The notes under the pieces are model-generated. The model did no database searches and was not told the origin of the DNA. It worked only from the letters and a program-made list of their open reading frames with translations. The position numbers were made by a program, and so were the translations under genes. Shown piece by piece: positions 1 through 8,083 of a DNA stretch of 64,000 nt (its first letter is position 1; every line of letters starts with the position of its first letter). The stretch comes from SG8-41 sp963802355 (GTDB lineage Bacteria > Pseudomonadota > Gammaproteobacteria > Burkholderiales > SG8-41): NCBI GenBank assembly GCA_963802355.1, contig CAWDIV010000005.1:62001-126000 (forward strand), in the 5' to 3' direction.

Positions 1-2
1 CA

Positions 3-371
3 GCCGACACGACTGTCGTGTTCGACGACCACATCATCGGCAAGCCGGAGGACGACAAGGACGCGGCGCGCATACTGCGCGCCCTCTCCGGCCGCGAGCA
101 TCAGGTGCTGACCGCGGTGGCGCTGGCGCTCGGGGATCAGGTCGAAACGCAGATCTCGGTTTCGAGGGTATGGTTTCGCGAGCTCACGGACGCCGAGATC
201 CGGCGTTACATCGCGAGCGGCGAAGCGCTCGACAAGGCGGGCGCCTACGCCATCCAGGGTCGCGCGGCATCGTTCGTTACCCGGGTCGAAGGCAGCTATT
301 CGGGTATCATGGGATTGCCGCTTGCGGAGACCGCCGAGCTTCTGCAGCGGTTCAACATTCCCGTGTTGTAA
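3..371 (+). CDS. maf: Maf-family nucleotide pyrophosphatase, C-terminal part (cut by window start)
   Basis: The open frame runs in from the window edge (first full codon at 3) and stops with TAA at 369-371. Visible motifs are the ADTTVVFDD segment with the acidic pair of the Maf active site, the GKPEDDKDAARILRALSGREH helix and the late MGLPLAE segment that ends Maf proteins. The family hydrolyses non-canonical or modified NTPs in the cytoplasm and is linked to septum formation. About the last 120 of roughly 195 residues are present. It lies directly upstream of rng, a common betaproteobacterial arrangement. Its stop codon overlaps the left arm of an inverted repeat. Confidence 0.9.
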   Translation, partial: ADTTVVFDDHIIGKPEDDKDAARILRALSGREHQVLTAVALALGDQVETQISVSRVWFRELTDAEIRRYIASGEALDKAGAYAIQGRAASFVTRVEGSYSGIMGLPLAETAELLQRFNIPVL

Positions 372-437
372 GGTGTCAGGAACCCTGTGCGTGCTATCGG
401 GTGAACGACACGAACGGGAAAAGGTTCCTGACACCTT
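370..437. repeat. Inverted repeat filling the maf-rng gap
   Basis: AAGGTGTCAGGAACC at 370-384 is the exact reverse complement of 423-437, with a 38-nt spacer. The left arm overlaps the maf stop codon. The right arm ends two bases before the rng start and occupies the place where its ribosome binding site should be; no Shine-Dalgarno sequence is visible. It resembles a REP-type palindrome, but no other copy was noticed in this window. Confidence 0.75.
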
Positions 438-439
438 CC

Positions 440-1900
440 ATGGCGCTAACCGAGGAAATTCTCATCAACGTCACGCCGCAGGAAACACGCGTAGCGGTGG
501 TCGAGCAGGGCGTCACCCAGGAGGTGCACGTCGAGCGTGCCTCCGCGCGCGGCATGGTGGGCAACATCTACATGGGACGGGTGGTGCGCGTGTTGCCCGG
601 CATGCAATCGGCGTTCATCGACATCGGCGGTGAGCGCGCAGCGTTCCTGCACGTAGCCGACATCTGGAGCAACCGTCATGATGGCGATCCCTCGAGACCG
701 ATCGAAAGGCTCATAGCAGAGGGGCAGAATCTGATGGTGCAGGTGGTCAAGGACCCGATCGGCTCCAAGGGAGCAAGGCTTTCCACTCAGATCAGCATTG
801 CCGGCAGGTTCCTCGTCCATCTGCCGCAAGAGTCTCACATCGGCATCTCGCAGCGCATCGAGGACGAAGATGAGCGGGCGCATTTGAGGGAGAAGCTGCA
901 GCAGTTGCTGCCGCCGGAGGAGAAGGGCGGTTTCATCATCCGGACGATGGCGGAGGCGGCTTCCGACCACGAACTCGCTTCCGACGTCGATTACCTGCGC
1001 AAGCTGTGGCGCGGTATACAGGAGAAGGCTGCGTCGTGCGGGTCGCTGGCGCTGCTCTACCAGGATCTCAACCTGGCGCAGCGGGTGCTGCGCGATTTCG
1101 TCCACGAGGAGACCGTGCGCATACTGGTCGATTCGCACGAAACTCATCAGCGCATGCTCGATTTCGCGCATGAGTTCACGCCAAACGTGGCCGAGCGCAT
1201 CGAGCACTATCAGGGCGAGCGCCCGCTGTTCGACCTTCACGGAGTGGAAGATGAAATCGAGAAGGCGCTTGCCGGGCGGGTCGACTTGAAATCGGGGGGC
1301 TATCTCATCATCGATCAAACCGAGGCGCTCACCACCATCGACGTCAACACCGGCGGCTTCGTCGGCGGGCGCAGTTTCGACGATACGATCTTCAAGACCA
1401 ATCTGGAAGCGGCCCAGGTGATCGCGCGGCAGCTGCGTTTGAGGAACTTGGGCGGCATCATCATCATAGACTTCATCGACATGGATTCCGACGACCACAA
1501 GAACGCGGTCTTGAACGAGTTCCGCAAGGCGCTCGCGCGCGACCGCACCCGCATGACGGTGAACGGCTTCACGCAACTGGGTCTGGTCGAGATGACGCGC
1601 AAACGCACGCGCGAGTCGCTTTCCCACGTACTGTGCGAGCCGTGTCCGACCTGCACGGGACGCGGCGAACTGAAGACGGCGCAGACGGTGTGCTACCAGA
1701 TCTTGCGCGAACTGCTGCGCGAGGCGCGCCAGTTCAGCGCTCGTGAATTCCGCATCTTCGCGTCGCAGCAGGTCATCGACATGTTCCTCGACGAGGAGTC
1801 GCAATCACTTGCCATGCTCTCTGACTTCATCGGCAAGCCCGTTTCGCTGCAGGTCGAGACCGTTTACAACCAGGAGCAGTTCGACATCATCCTGATGTGA
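440..1900 (+). CDS. rng: Ribonuclease G
   Basis: A 486-residue cytoplasmic endoribonuclease of the RNase E/G family, which matures the 5' end of 16S rRNA and takes part in mRNA decay. The start ATG at 440 gives MALTEEILINVTPQETRVAV, the usual RNase G N-terminus. The S1 domain follows (GNIYMGRVVRVLPGMQSAFIDIG). The catalytic metal-binding segments TTIDVNTGGF (near residue 298) and IDFIDMDS (near 343) are intact, as is the Zn-link CEPCPTCTGRG (near 400). The length matches the RNase G type without the RNase E scaffold tail. The frame is open further upstream, but that part is not family-like. Confidence 0.96.
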   Translation: MALTEEILINVTPQETRVAVVEQGVTQEVHVERASARGMVGNIYMGRVVRVLPGMQSAFIDIGGERAAFLHVADIWSNRHDGDPSRPIERLIAEGQNLMVQVVKDPIGSKGARLSTQISIAGRFLVHLPQESHIGISQRIEDEDERAHLREKLQQLLPPEEKGGFIIRTMAEAASDHELASDVDYLRKLWRGIQEKAASCGSLALLYQDLNLAQRVLRDFVHEETVRILVDSHETHQRMLDFAHEFTPNVAERIEHYQGERPLFDLHGVEDEIEKALAGRVDLKSGGYLIIDQTEALTTIDVNTGGFVGGRSFDDTIFKTNLEAAQVIARQLRLRNLGGIIIIDFIDMDSDDHKNAVLNEFRKALARDRTRMTVNGFTQLGLVEMTRKRTRESLSHVLCEPCPTCTGRGELKTAQTVCYQILRELLREARQFSAREFRIFASQQVIDMFLDEESQSLAMLSDFIGKPVSLQVETVYNQEQFDIILM

Positions 1901-1940
1901 GGGACGAGGGCAGAGGGACGAGGGACGAGGGACGAGGGAG
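1899..1940 (+). repeat. Heptamer array, GGGACGA type
   Basis: Five to six near-perfect tandem heptamers of the form GAGGGAC/GGGACGA begin at the rng stop codon. Only one arm is seen here, unlike most arrays in this window. It fills the gap before the convergent yggU remnant. Confidence 0.8.
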
Positions 1941-1949
1941 GATGCTCGC

Positions 1950-2241
1950 TCAGCAAAGCTTCGCGGCGCGTGCTGCAAGCTCCGGTCCGGCGGCGATCTC
2001 GATCACTTTCTGCGCGCGCGCGCACCATGGCGGATCGCGATGTACGATTTCGGCACTCCGAGCGTTTCGCTCAGAAAATCCACTAACGCTTCATTGGCCT
2101 TGTTGTCCGCCGCGGGCGCGGCGATCCTGACCTTGAGCGCGTCGCCATGCGGTCCGGCGATTGCGTTTTTGCGGCGTTGGGCTGGACGTGCAGGGTGAGG
2201 ATCAGGCACTTACGCACCGGATCATAGCGATGCCAGCTCAT
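1950..2241 (-). pseudogene. yggU: YggU/DUF167 family protein, two frameshifts
   Basis: Translation from ATG at 2241 begins MSWHRYDPVRKCLILTLHVQ, the typical DUF167 opening. The frame is lost at an A5 run (T5 on the + strand at 2166-2170). The next frame continues AIAGPHGDALKVRIAAPAAD and SETLGVPKSYIAIRHGA. A second shift in a GC-dinucleotide run near 2014-2023 is needed to reach KVIEIAAGPELAARAAKLC and the stop at 1950. With both shifts corrected the product is about 96 residues, normal for this small conserved protein of unknown role. It sits downstream of yggT as usual. Either a true pseudogene or indel errors in low-complexity runs. Confidence 0.75.
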
Positions 2242-2288
2242 CTGGATTCGCGAAAAGTGATCGACTGGATGAGCGCTTTGGAAATTCT

Positions 2289-2323
2289 CCGCTCACTGCT
2301 TACTGCTCACCGCTCACCGTCAC
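2289..2323 (-). repeat. Heptamer array, GTGAGCA/GTAAGCA type
   Basis: Read on the minus strand, GTGACGG-TGAGCGG-TGAGCAG-TAAGCAG-TGAGCGG follows the last yggT codon. It supplies the yggT stop TGA and further stops in other frames. Only this one arm is present. Confidence 0.8.
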
Positions 2324-2895
2324 AGAAGGCGCGCAAGCGCGGCTTCCGAATAGGCAACCGGCAGCATGAGCAGGAGCTGGCAGATGATGACCACGAAGAG
2401 CGGCGAAAGATCCACATTACCGATAGGAGGCACCAGCCGCTGGAAGACGCGCAGGAACGGGCGGGCCAGGCTGTTCAGAAGCGGCATCACCGGGCTGTAC
2501 GGATTGATCCACGTGAGCACGGCCTGCACGATCACTGCGGCCATTATGATGTAAAGGGAGAGCTTTACGATCATCACCGCCGCCATCAGTACTAACGCTG
2601 CGAATGCGGTTCCTGCCTGCGGCCCGAACTGGTAGCCCTTGAGATGGAGCACGATCAGCAGCTCGATCAACTGCGTGAGCCACGCCAGCGCGAGCGTTGC
2701 GAGGTCGAGACCCCACAGGCCGGGCATGATGCGCCGGGTAGGGCGCACGATGAAATCGGTGAGCGCGGCCAGGAATTCAGACAGGGGGTTGCGGTACGGC
2801 GCGCGCGCCCATTGCAGGTAGAACCGCAGCAGCAGCGCCACAGTGAACAGCCCGAACACGGTGTCGACAAGAAAGATCAGCGCGCCGGAAAGCAA
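2320..2895 (-). CDS. yggT: YggT family integral membrane protein
   Basis: 191 residues with two YGGT repeats, each a pair of hydrophobic helices. The first repeat (FLVDTVFGLFTVALLLRFYLQ, then ADxxRNPLSEF-like and RRIMPG) and the second (YIIMAAVIVQAVLTWINPYSP, RPFLRVFQRLVPPIG) both carry the conserved P-x-L...RP and R..P signatures. The family is an inner-membrane protein implicated in osmotic or K+ shock tolerance in E. coli. It lies in the conserved yggS-proC-yggT-yggU group, all on the minus strand. Confidence 0.9.
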   Translation of the reverse strand: MLSGALIFLVDTVFGLFTVALLLRFYLQWARAPYRNPLSEFLAALTDFIVRPTRRIMPGLWGLDLATLALAWLTQLIELLIVLHLKGYQFGPQAGTAFAALVLMAAVMIVKLSLYIIMAAVIVQAVLTWINPYSPVMPLLNSLARPFLRVFQRLVPPIGNVDLSPLFVVIICQLLLMLPVAYSEAALARLL

Positions 2896-2912
2896 GATAC
2901 CGCCTCAAGAAA

Positions 2913-3078
2913 GCGTGATCCGTGATCCGTGATCCGTGTATCGATCATCGATCAGCGTGATTCGTTAGACGTGACTCGTGATCCCAAAGACGCATGAGCG
3001 GATCTGTCGATTCGCAGTTTGGGTTGATGGTTCTCTGGTCTTTCTCGGATCACGGATCACCGATCACGGCTCACGCTT
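2913..3078. repeat. Paired inverted heptamer arrays, GTGATCC type
   Basis: The left arm (2913-2979) repeats CGTGATC on the + strand. The right arm (3045-3075) repeats GGATCAC/CGATCAC, its complement. A ~65-nt spacer separates them. The element fills the yggT-proC gap; a transcript would fold into a long imperfect hairpin. Confidence 0.85.
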
Positions 3079-3891
3079 TTAGTCTTTTCCGAGTTCATCG
3101 CCCAGCTCGCGCGAGCGGTGGGCGGCGGCCTTCACAGCGCGTACGATCGCATTCTTCACGCGGTCTGCTTCCAGTGACTCGAGCGCGCGCTCGGTAGTGC
3201 CGCCCTTGGAAGTCACCCGCTGGCGGAGCGCTGCCGGGCCTTCGTGCGACTGACTCGCGAGTTTCGCCGCGCCGGAAAAGGTCTCGAGCGCGAGCAGCCT
3301 CGCGGACTCGGCATTCAAACCGAGCGCTTGCGCCGCGTGTTCCAGAGCCTCGATGAAATAAAAGACGTAAGCCGGTCCACTGCCCGAGACCGCGGTGATG
3401 GCGTCCATCTGATCTTCCCGCTCCAGCCAGAGTGTCGCACCCACTGCGTTGAGGAGGCGCTCGGCGTTCGCGCGTTCGTCCGCGCTCACTTCAGCCGGCG
3501 CATATAGTGCGGAAACGCCGGCGCCTGCGAGGGCCGGCGTATTGGGCATTACGCGCACGAGCCGCCGGTAGCTCCCGAGCCAGCGACCGAGGTCGGCAAG
3601 ACGGATGCCGGCGGCGATGCTGACGATGAGCTGCGAAGTGAGATAGGGGCGTAGACCGCGCGCGACCTCGCGCAGCTGCTGCGGCTTGACCGAGAGCACG
3701 ATACAACCCGACCTGACCGCATCCGCCCCCAGCGCGGCGTAAGTCTTTACGTTGAGCTTCGCCTCCAACTGCTCGCGCGCAGGCGCTGAGATTTCGACCA
3801 CCTGGATCGTATCCGGCGGCCAACCCTGCCTGACCAGGCCGCCTATCATGGCGCTTGCCATGTTGCCCCCGCCGATGAAAGTAATATTCAC
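3079..3891 (-). CDS. proC: Pyrroline-5-carboxylate reductase
   Basis: 270 residues. The enzyme makes L-proline from pyrroline-5-carboxylate with NAD(P)H in the cytoplasm. The N-terminal Rossmann motif is FIGGGNMASAMIGG (residues 5-18). The central segments VRVMPNTPALAGAG and AVSGSGPAYVFYFIEAL and the C-terminal dimerisation segment VTSKGGTTERALESLE are the canonical family blocks. Length is normal. It follows yggS in the same direction, separated by a heptamer element. Confidence 0.96.
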   Translation of the reverse strand: MNITFIGGGNMASAMIGGLVRQGWPPDTIQVVEISAPAREQLEAKLNVKTYAALGADAVRSGCIVLSVKPQQLREVARGLRPYLTSQLIVSIAAGIRLADLGRWLGSYRRLVRVMPNTPALAGAGVSALYAPAEVSADERANAERLLNAVGATLWLEREDQMDAITAVSGSGPAYVFYFIEALEHAAQALGLNAESARLLALETFSGAAKLASQSHEGPAALRQRVTSKGGTTERALESLEADRVKNAIVRAVKAAAHRSRELGDELGKD

Positions 3892-3898
3892 GGCGTGA

Positions 3899-4001
3899 AT
3901 CGTGGCTCGTGACTCGTGACTCGTTCCAGCATGACGTCTATGTTAACAGCCGCGTGGCCGCGAGGCTCGTTGACACCAGTCACCAGTCACCAGTCACCGG
4001 T
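3899..4001. repeat. Paired inverted heptamer arrays, GTGACTC/GTGACTG type
   Basis: The left arm has CGTGACT units at 3899-3924. The right arm has CAGTCAC units at 3979-4001. The ~55-nt spacer contains GACGTCTATGTT, similar to the spacer of the element at 12390. The right arm read on the minus strand supplies the yggS stop TGA. Confidence 0.88.
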
Positions 4002-4680
4002 TCCGGGGGCCGAAGATCGCGGTGCCCACGCGCACCATCGTCGCGCCTTCGAGTATCGCTGCTTCCAGGTCGTCCGACATGCCCATGGACAGCGTGTCGA
4101 CCGCGACGCCGCGGGCAACCAGCCCGTCTCTCAACTCCCGCAGCATCGCAAACTGCCGACGCTGTTGCCCCGTCTCGGGCGTAGGCTCGGGAATCGCCAT
4201 CAGTCCGCGCAGCCGCAGGCCGGGCAAGCGCGAGATCGCCTCCGCCAGCGCGAGCTCGGCTCCCGGGAGAACGCCCCCTTTGCTCGCTTCACCGCTCACG
4301 TTGACCTGGATACACACGTTGAGCGGCGGCAATCCGGGGGAGCGCGCCGCAGCTAGCCGGGCGGCGATCTTCTCGCGCTCGATGCTGTGCACCCACTGGA
4401 AGCGCTCCGCGATCACTCGCGTCTTGTTGCTCTGGATCGGCCCGATGAAGTGCCACTCCAGCGGAAGATGCGCCAACTGCGTGATTTTCTGCACAGCTTC
4501 TTGCGCCTGGTTTTCACCGAACGCGTTCTGCCCCGCGGCATGGGCTTCCCGGATCATGACCGCCGGAAAGGTCTTGCTCACCGCTACCAGCACGATGTCA
4601 TCGGCGCGCCGTCCCGCCGCCTGGGCCGCGCCTGCAATACGGCCGCGAACGGCTTGCAAGTTGGTGGCGATTGTGCTCAT
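3994..4680 (-). CDS. yggS: YggS family PLP homeostasis protein
   Basis: 228 residues forming a single PLP-binding TIM barrel. The PLP Schiff-base lysine is K36 in VAVSKTF. Other family blocks are FGENQAQE, LEWHFIGPIQSNK, IQVNVSGEASKGG, GLMAIPEP and the late LSMGMSDDLEAAILEGATMVRVGTAIFG, split here only by wording. The family maintains free PLP and amino-acid balance and is not known to be catalytic. It is divergent from pilT, leaving about 90 bp between starts. The stop codon comes from the adjoining heptamer array. Confidence 0.95.
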   Translation of the reverse strand: MSTIATNLQAVRGRIAGAAQAAGRRADDIVLVAVSKTFPAVMIREAHAAGQNAFGENQAQEAVQKITQLAHLPLEWHFIGPIQSNKTRVIAERFQWVHSIEREKIAARLAAARSPGLPPLNVCIQVNVSGEASKGGVLPGAELALAEAISRLPGLRLRGLMAIPEPTPETGQQRRQFAMLRELRDGLVARGVAVDTLSMGMSDDLEAAILEGATMVRVGTAIFGPRNR

Positions 4681-4769
4681 AATTCCGGCGGCGCGCGTGG
4701 AGAATGTTCAACGCAAAATCAGCGCGTTAATTCGTTTTCCCGCCCTATTTCCGACCACGGAGCATTATA

Positions 4770-5819
4770 ATGGACATCTCCGAGTTGCTCGCTTTCGTCG
4801 TCAAGAACAAAGCCTCCGACCTGCATCTCTCGGCAGGGCTTCCGCCGATGATCCGCGTGCACGGCGATGTGCGCCGCATCAACCTTCCCGCGCTGGAGCA
4901 CAAGGACGTACACTCGATGGTGTACGACATCATGAACGACGGCCAGCGCAAGTTCTACGAGGAGAATCTGGAATGCGACTTCTCGTTCGCCATTCCCAAT
5001 CTCGCGCGGTTCCGGGTGAACGCCTTCGTGCAGCAGCGCGGCGCGGGCGCGGTGTTCCGGACCATCCCGTCGAAGGTGCTGTCGCTGGAAGATCTGAAGT
5101 GCCCGAAAGTCTTCATCGAGATTGCCGATCAGCCGCGCGGCGTCGTACTGGTGACCGGCCCCACCGGATCGGGAAAGTCCACCACGCTCGCGGCGATGGT
5201 TAATCACATCAACGAAGAGGAGTACGGGCACATCCTGACGGTCGAAGATCCTATCGAGTTCGTCCACGAGTCGAAGAAGTGTCTGATCAATCAGCGCGAA
5301 GTCGGCCCGCATACATTGTCGTTCGCCAACGCGCTGAGAAGCGCGCTGCGGGAAGATCCGGACATCATTCTGGTGGGTGAGATGCGCGATCTCGAAACGA
5401 TACGCCTGGCGATGACCGCGGCCGAGACCGGCCACCTCGTGTTCGGCACGTTGCATACCAGCTCCGCTGCCAAGACGATCGACCGTATCATCGACGTATT
5501 CCCCCCGGAAGAGAAGGAAATGATGCGCGCGATGTTGTCGGAATCGCTGCGCGCCGTGATTTCCCAGACGCTGCTCAAGACCAAGGATGGTTCCGGGCGC
5601 GTGGCCGCGCATGAGATCATGGTCGGCACGCCCGCGATCCGCAATCTCATACGCGAGAACAAGGTCGCGCAGATGTATTCCGCTATCCAGACCGGCCAGC
5701 AGTACGGCATGCAGACGCTGGACCAGAACCTGCAGGAGCTGGTCAAGCGCAATGTGGTCGCGGTGGACGAGGCGCGAACCAAGGCCGCCAACAAGGACAA
5801 CTTCAAAGATGCCCGGTGA
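4770..5819 (+). CDS. pilT: Type IV pilus retraction ATPase PilT
   Basis: 349 residues, a cytoplasmic hexameric ATPase that depolymerises type IV pili and powers twitching. It shows an N-terminal PAS-like domain (KNKASDLHLSAG), Walker A GPTGSGKST at 130-138, an Asp box near EDPIEFVHE, Walker B IILVGEMRDLET, a His box TGHLVFGTLHT and the PilT-specific AIRNLIRE motif in the C-terminal region. Length is standard. pilU follows 96 bp downstream. No pilus structural genes lie in the window, as is usual for this locus beside yggS. Confidence 0.97.
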   Translation: MDISELLAFVVKNKASDLHLSAGLPPMIRVHGDVRRINLPALEHKDVHSMVYDIMNDGQRKFYEENLECDFSFAIPNLARFRVNAFVQQRGAGAVFRTIPSKVLSLEDLKCPKVFIEIADQPRGVVLVTGPTGSGKSTTLAAMVNHINEEEYGHILTVEDPIEFVHESKKCLINQREVGPHTLSFANALRSALREDPDIILVGEMRDLETIRLAMTAAETGHLVFGTLHTSSAAKTIDRIIDVFPPEEKEMMRAMLSESLRAVISQTLLKTKDGSGRVAAHEIMVGTPAIRNLIRENKVAQMYSAIQTGQQYGMQTLDQNLQELVKRNVVAVDEARTKAANKDNFKDAR

Positions 5820-5850
5820 TGAGTGGCTGGTGACCTGTGACCGGTGAGGG
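5814..5850 (+). repeat. Short degenerate heptamer array in the pilT-pilU gap
   Basis: Irregular GGTGATG, GGTGACC, TGTGACC and GGTGAGG units overlap the pilT stop codon. This is a single arm and weaker than the other arrays. Confidence 0.45.
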
Positions 5851-5915
5851 TAGTCGTGTCACGCGCCTCCACGCTACACTGATTGCCGTTCACGATTTTT
5901 GACGGAGCGTAAGCT

Positions 5916-7052
5916 ATGGAACGAGACCAGGCAGTCAAATTCATGCACGATTTGTTGAGGGCCATGGTGGCCAAGAAGGCCTCCGATCTCTTCATCACCG
6001 CCGGATTCCCGCCTGCCATCAAGATCGACGGCAAGATGACGCCGGTGGCCAACCAGCCCCTGACGCCGCAGCACACCTTGGAGCTGACTCGCGCGGTGAT
6101 GAACGACAAGCAGGCTGGGGAGTTCGAAGCGACGCACGAGTGCAACTTCGCGATCAACCCCGGCGGCATCGGCCGCTTTCGGGTGAGCGCCTTCGTGCAG
6201 CAGGCGCGCATCGGAATGGTGCTGCGCACGATTACCACCAACATCCCGAAGTTCGAGGAACTGAACCTGCCGCCGGTGCTGAAGGACATCGTGATGACCA
6301 AGCGGGGGCTGGTCATCATGGTGGGGGCGACCGGCTCGGGCAAGTCGACCTCGCTGGCAGCGATGGTCGGCTACCGCAACGAGAACAGCTACGGCCACAT
6401 CATCACCATCGAGGACCCGGTCGAGTTCACGCACGAGCACAAGAACTGCGTAATCACGCAGCGCGAGGTCGGCGTCGACACGGACTCGTGGCACACCGCG
6501 CTGAAGAATACGCTGCGCCAGGCGCCCGACGTGATCCTGATCGGCGAAATTCGCGACCGCGACACGATGGATTACGCGATCGCGTTCGCGGAGACCGGCC
6601 ACCTGTGCATGGCGACGCTGCACGCGAACAGCTCGAACCAGGCGCTCGACCGCATCATCAACTTCTTCCCCGAGGAGCGGCGGCACCAGCTGCTCATGGA
6701 CCTTTCGCTCAATATCCGTGCGCTGGTCTCGCAGCGGCTGATCCCGAAGAAGGACGGCAAGGGGCGCGCCTGCGCGGTGGAGATCATGCTCAACTCCCCG
6801 CTGATCTCGGATCTGATCTTCAAGGGCGAAGTGCACGAGATCAAGCAGATCATGTCGAAATCGCGCGAGCTCGGCATGCAGACCTTCGACCAGCACCTGT
6901 TCGAGCTTTACGAGACGGGCATGATCAGTTATGAGGATGCATTACGCAACGCCGATTCGGTGAACGAGCTGCGGCTCATGATCAAGCTCCAGGGCAAGGA
7001 AGCCAAGGAGAAGGACGTCATGACCGGTATCGAGCACTTGAATATCGTCTGA
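5916..7052 (+). CDS. pilU: PilT-like accessory pilus ATPase PilU
   Basis: 378 residues, a paralogue of PilT that assists pilus retraction. Walker A GATGSGKS lies at 137-144. The Walker B region VILIGEIRDRDTMDYAI and His box TGHLCMATLHANSSNQALDR are present. The C-terminal region lacks the PilT AIRNLIRE motif and has the PilU-type extension ending MTGIEHLNIV. GGAG lies 8-9 nt upstream of the ATG. It is probably co-transcribed with pilT and ends before a strong terminator. Confidence 0.95.
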   Translation: MERDQAVKFMHDLLRAMVAKKASDLFITAGFPPAIKIDGKMTPVANQPLTPQHTLELTRAVMNDKQAGEFEATHECNFAINPGGIGRFRVSAFVQQARIGMVLRTITTNIPKFEELNLPPVLKDIVMTKRGLVIMVGATGSGKSTSLAAMVGYRNENSYGHIITIEDPVEFTHEHKNCVITQREVGVDTDSWHTALKNTLRQAPDVILIGEIRDRDTMDYAIAFAETGHLCMATLHANSSNQALDRIINFFPEERRHQLLMDLSLNIRALVSQRLIPKKDGKGRACAVEIMLNSPLISDLIFKGEVHEIKQIMSKSRELGMQTFDQHLFELYETGMISYEDALRNADSVNELRLMIKLQGKEAKEKDVMTGIEHLNIV

Positions 7053-7135
7053 CACCGGACGCAAGCGCCGGGTCAGATACGTCGGTTCGAACGGACGGAG
7101 TAAGACCGCCGTTCAGCCGGCGCCCCACTGATAAG

Positions 7136-7167
7136 AGCGTCGGGTAATCGACCCGGCGCTTTTTTTT
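7136..7167 (+). terminator. Rho-independent terminator after pilU
   Basis: AGCGTCGGGT (7136-7145), loop AATCG, ACCCGGCGCT (7151-7160): a 10-bp stem with one G-T pair, followed by seven more Ts. It ends only five bases before the ATG of the next gene on the same strand. Confidence 0.9.
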
Positions 7168-7172
7168 CGCCC

Positions 7173-7913
7173 ATGGCGAGCCCCTTCGACCTTCAGACGT
7201 TCATTGTCGCCGCGGCAGTCGTCGCGGGCGCGTACGTGGTGTTTGGCATCACCGCGTTCGGCGCGGCGCTGTTCACGGTGCCTATCCTCTCGCACCTGCT
7301 GCCGCTCGATTTCGTGCTGCCCATGTGCGTGCTGCTCGACGTGTCGGCTTCGCTCGCGCTCGGCGTGCGGATCTCCCGCGAGGCGGATTGGTCGGAACTC
7401 AAGTGGATGGTTCCGACGTCCCTGATAGGGGCGGTGATGGGGGTTACGCTGCTGGTGAGCCTCCCGCGCCAAGCCACGCTCATCGCGCTGGGCGTTTTCC
7501 TGATCGGGTACGGCGGCTACTCGCTCCGGCAGGGGGCGGCGGCAGGCAGGATCGGGCGAGGCTGGGCGCCGGTCGCCGGCTTGACCGGCGGAGTATTCGG
7601 AACGCTGTTCGGCATAGGCGCGCCGCCGTACGCCATCTACCTTTTCCGACGCACGAATGACACGCTCGTCTATCGCGCCACGCTTTCCAACATGGTGATC
7701 TTCTCGGTCACGATCCGGGCGCTGGTGTTCACGGCGACCGGCCTCATGCTCGCGGACCGGCTCATCGGATTCGCAATACTGGTTCCATTCGCGCTCGCGG
7801 GCCTGTGGGCCGGTAACCGCATACAGGGCCGTTTTTCGCGCGCGACGATGCTGCGGTTCGTGGCCGTGATCCTGCTGCTGATCGGCGCGTCGCTGGTCGT
7901 GCGTGCGCTATAG
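7173..7913 (+). CDS. TSUP (TauE/SafE) family membrane permease
   Basis: 246 residues, nearly all hydrophobic, with about seven to eight predicted helices. The first repeat contains GITAFGAALFTVPIL and the second GLTGGVFGTLFGIGAPPYAIYLF, the glycine-rich signatures of the TauE/SafE family, which exports sulfite, sulfoacetate or similar organosulfur anions. The substrate cannot be told from sequence. The ATG lies immediately after a terminator and has no Shine-Dalgarno sequence, so expression is either by read-through or from a later start. Confidence 0.82.
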   Translation: MASPFDLQTFIVAAAVVAGAYVVFGITAFGAALFTVPILSHLLPLDFVLPMCVLLDVSASLALGVRISREADWSELKWMVPTSLIGAVMGVTLLVSLPRQATLIALGVFLIGYGGYSLRQGAAAGRIGRGWAPVAGLTGGVFGTLFGIGAPPYAIYLFRRTNDTLVYRATLSNMVIFSVTIRALVFTATGLMLADRLIGFAILVPFALAGLWAGNRIQGRFSRATMLRFVAVILLLIGASLVVRAL

Positions 7914-8083
7914 GAGCGACGGGGAACGGACGAACAAAGGAGCGGCGGGGAATGGGCCCCTTCCTGAGAATCCGACGGGCCTTCCCATTCCCCCGCACCC
8001 CCGGTACTCCGGACGTTCCGCATACGCGAGTCCGAATAGTTCCGCCGGCATCTCCCGTCGCGCAATGAGCGTCTCGCGGGCCG

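Noticed and set aside
446..1804. 452-codon minus-strand frame across rng
   Set aside because: Antisense shadow of RNase G, low-complexity Arg/His/Leu composition, no family features.
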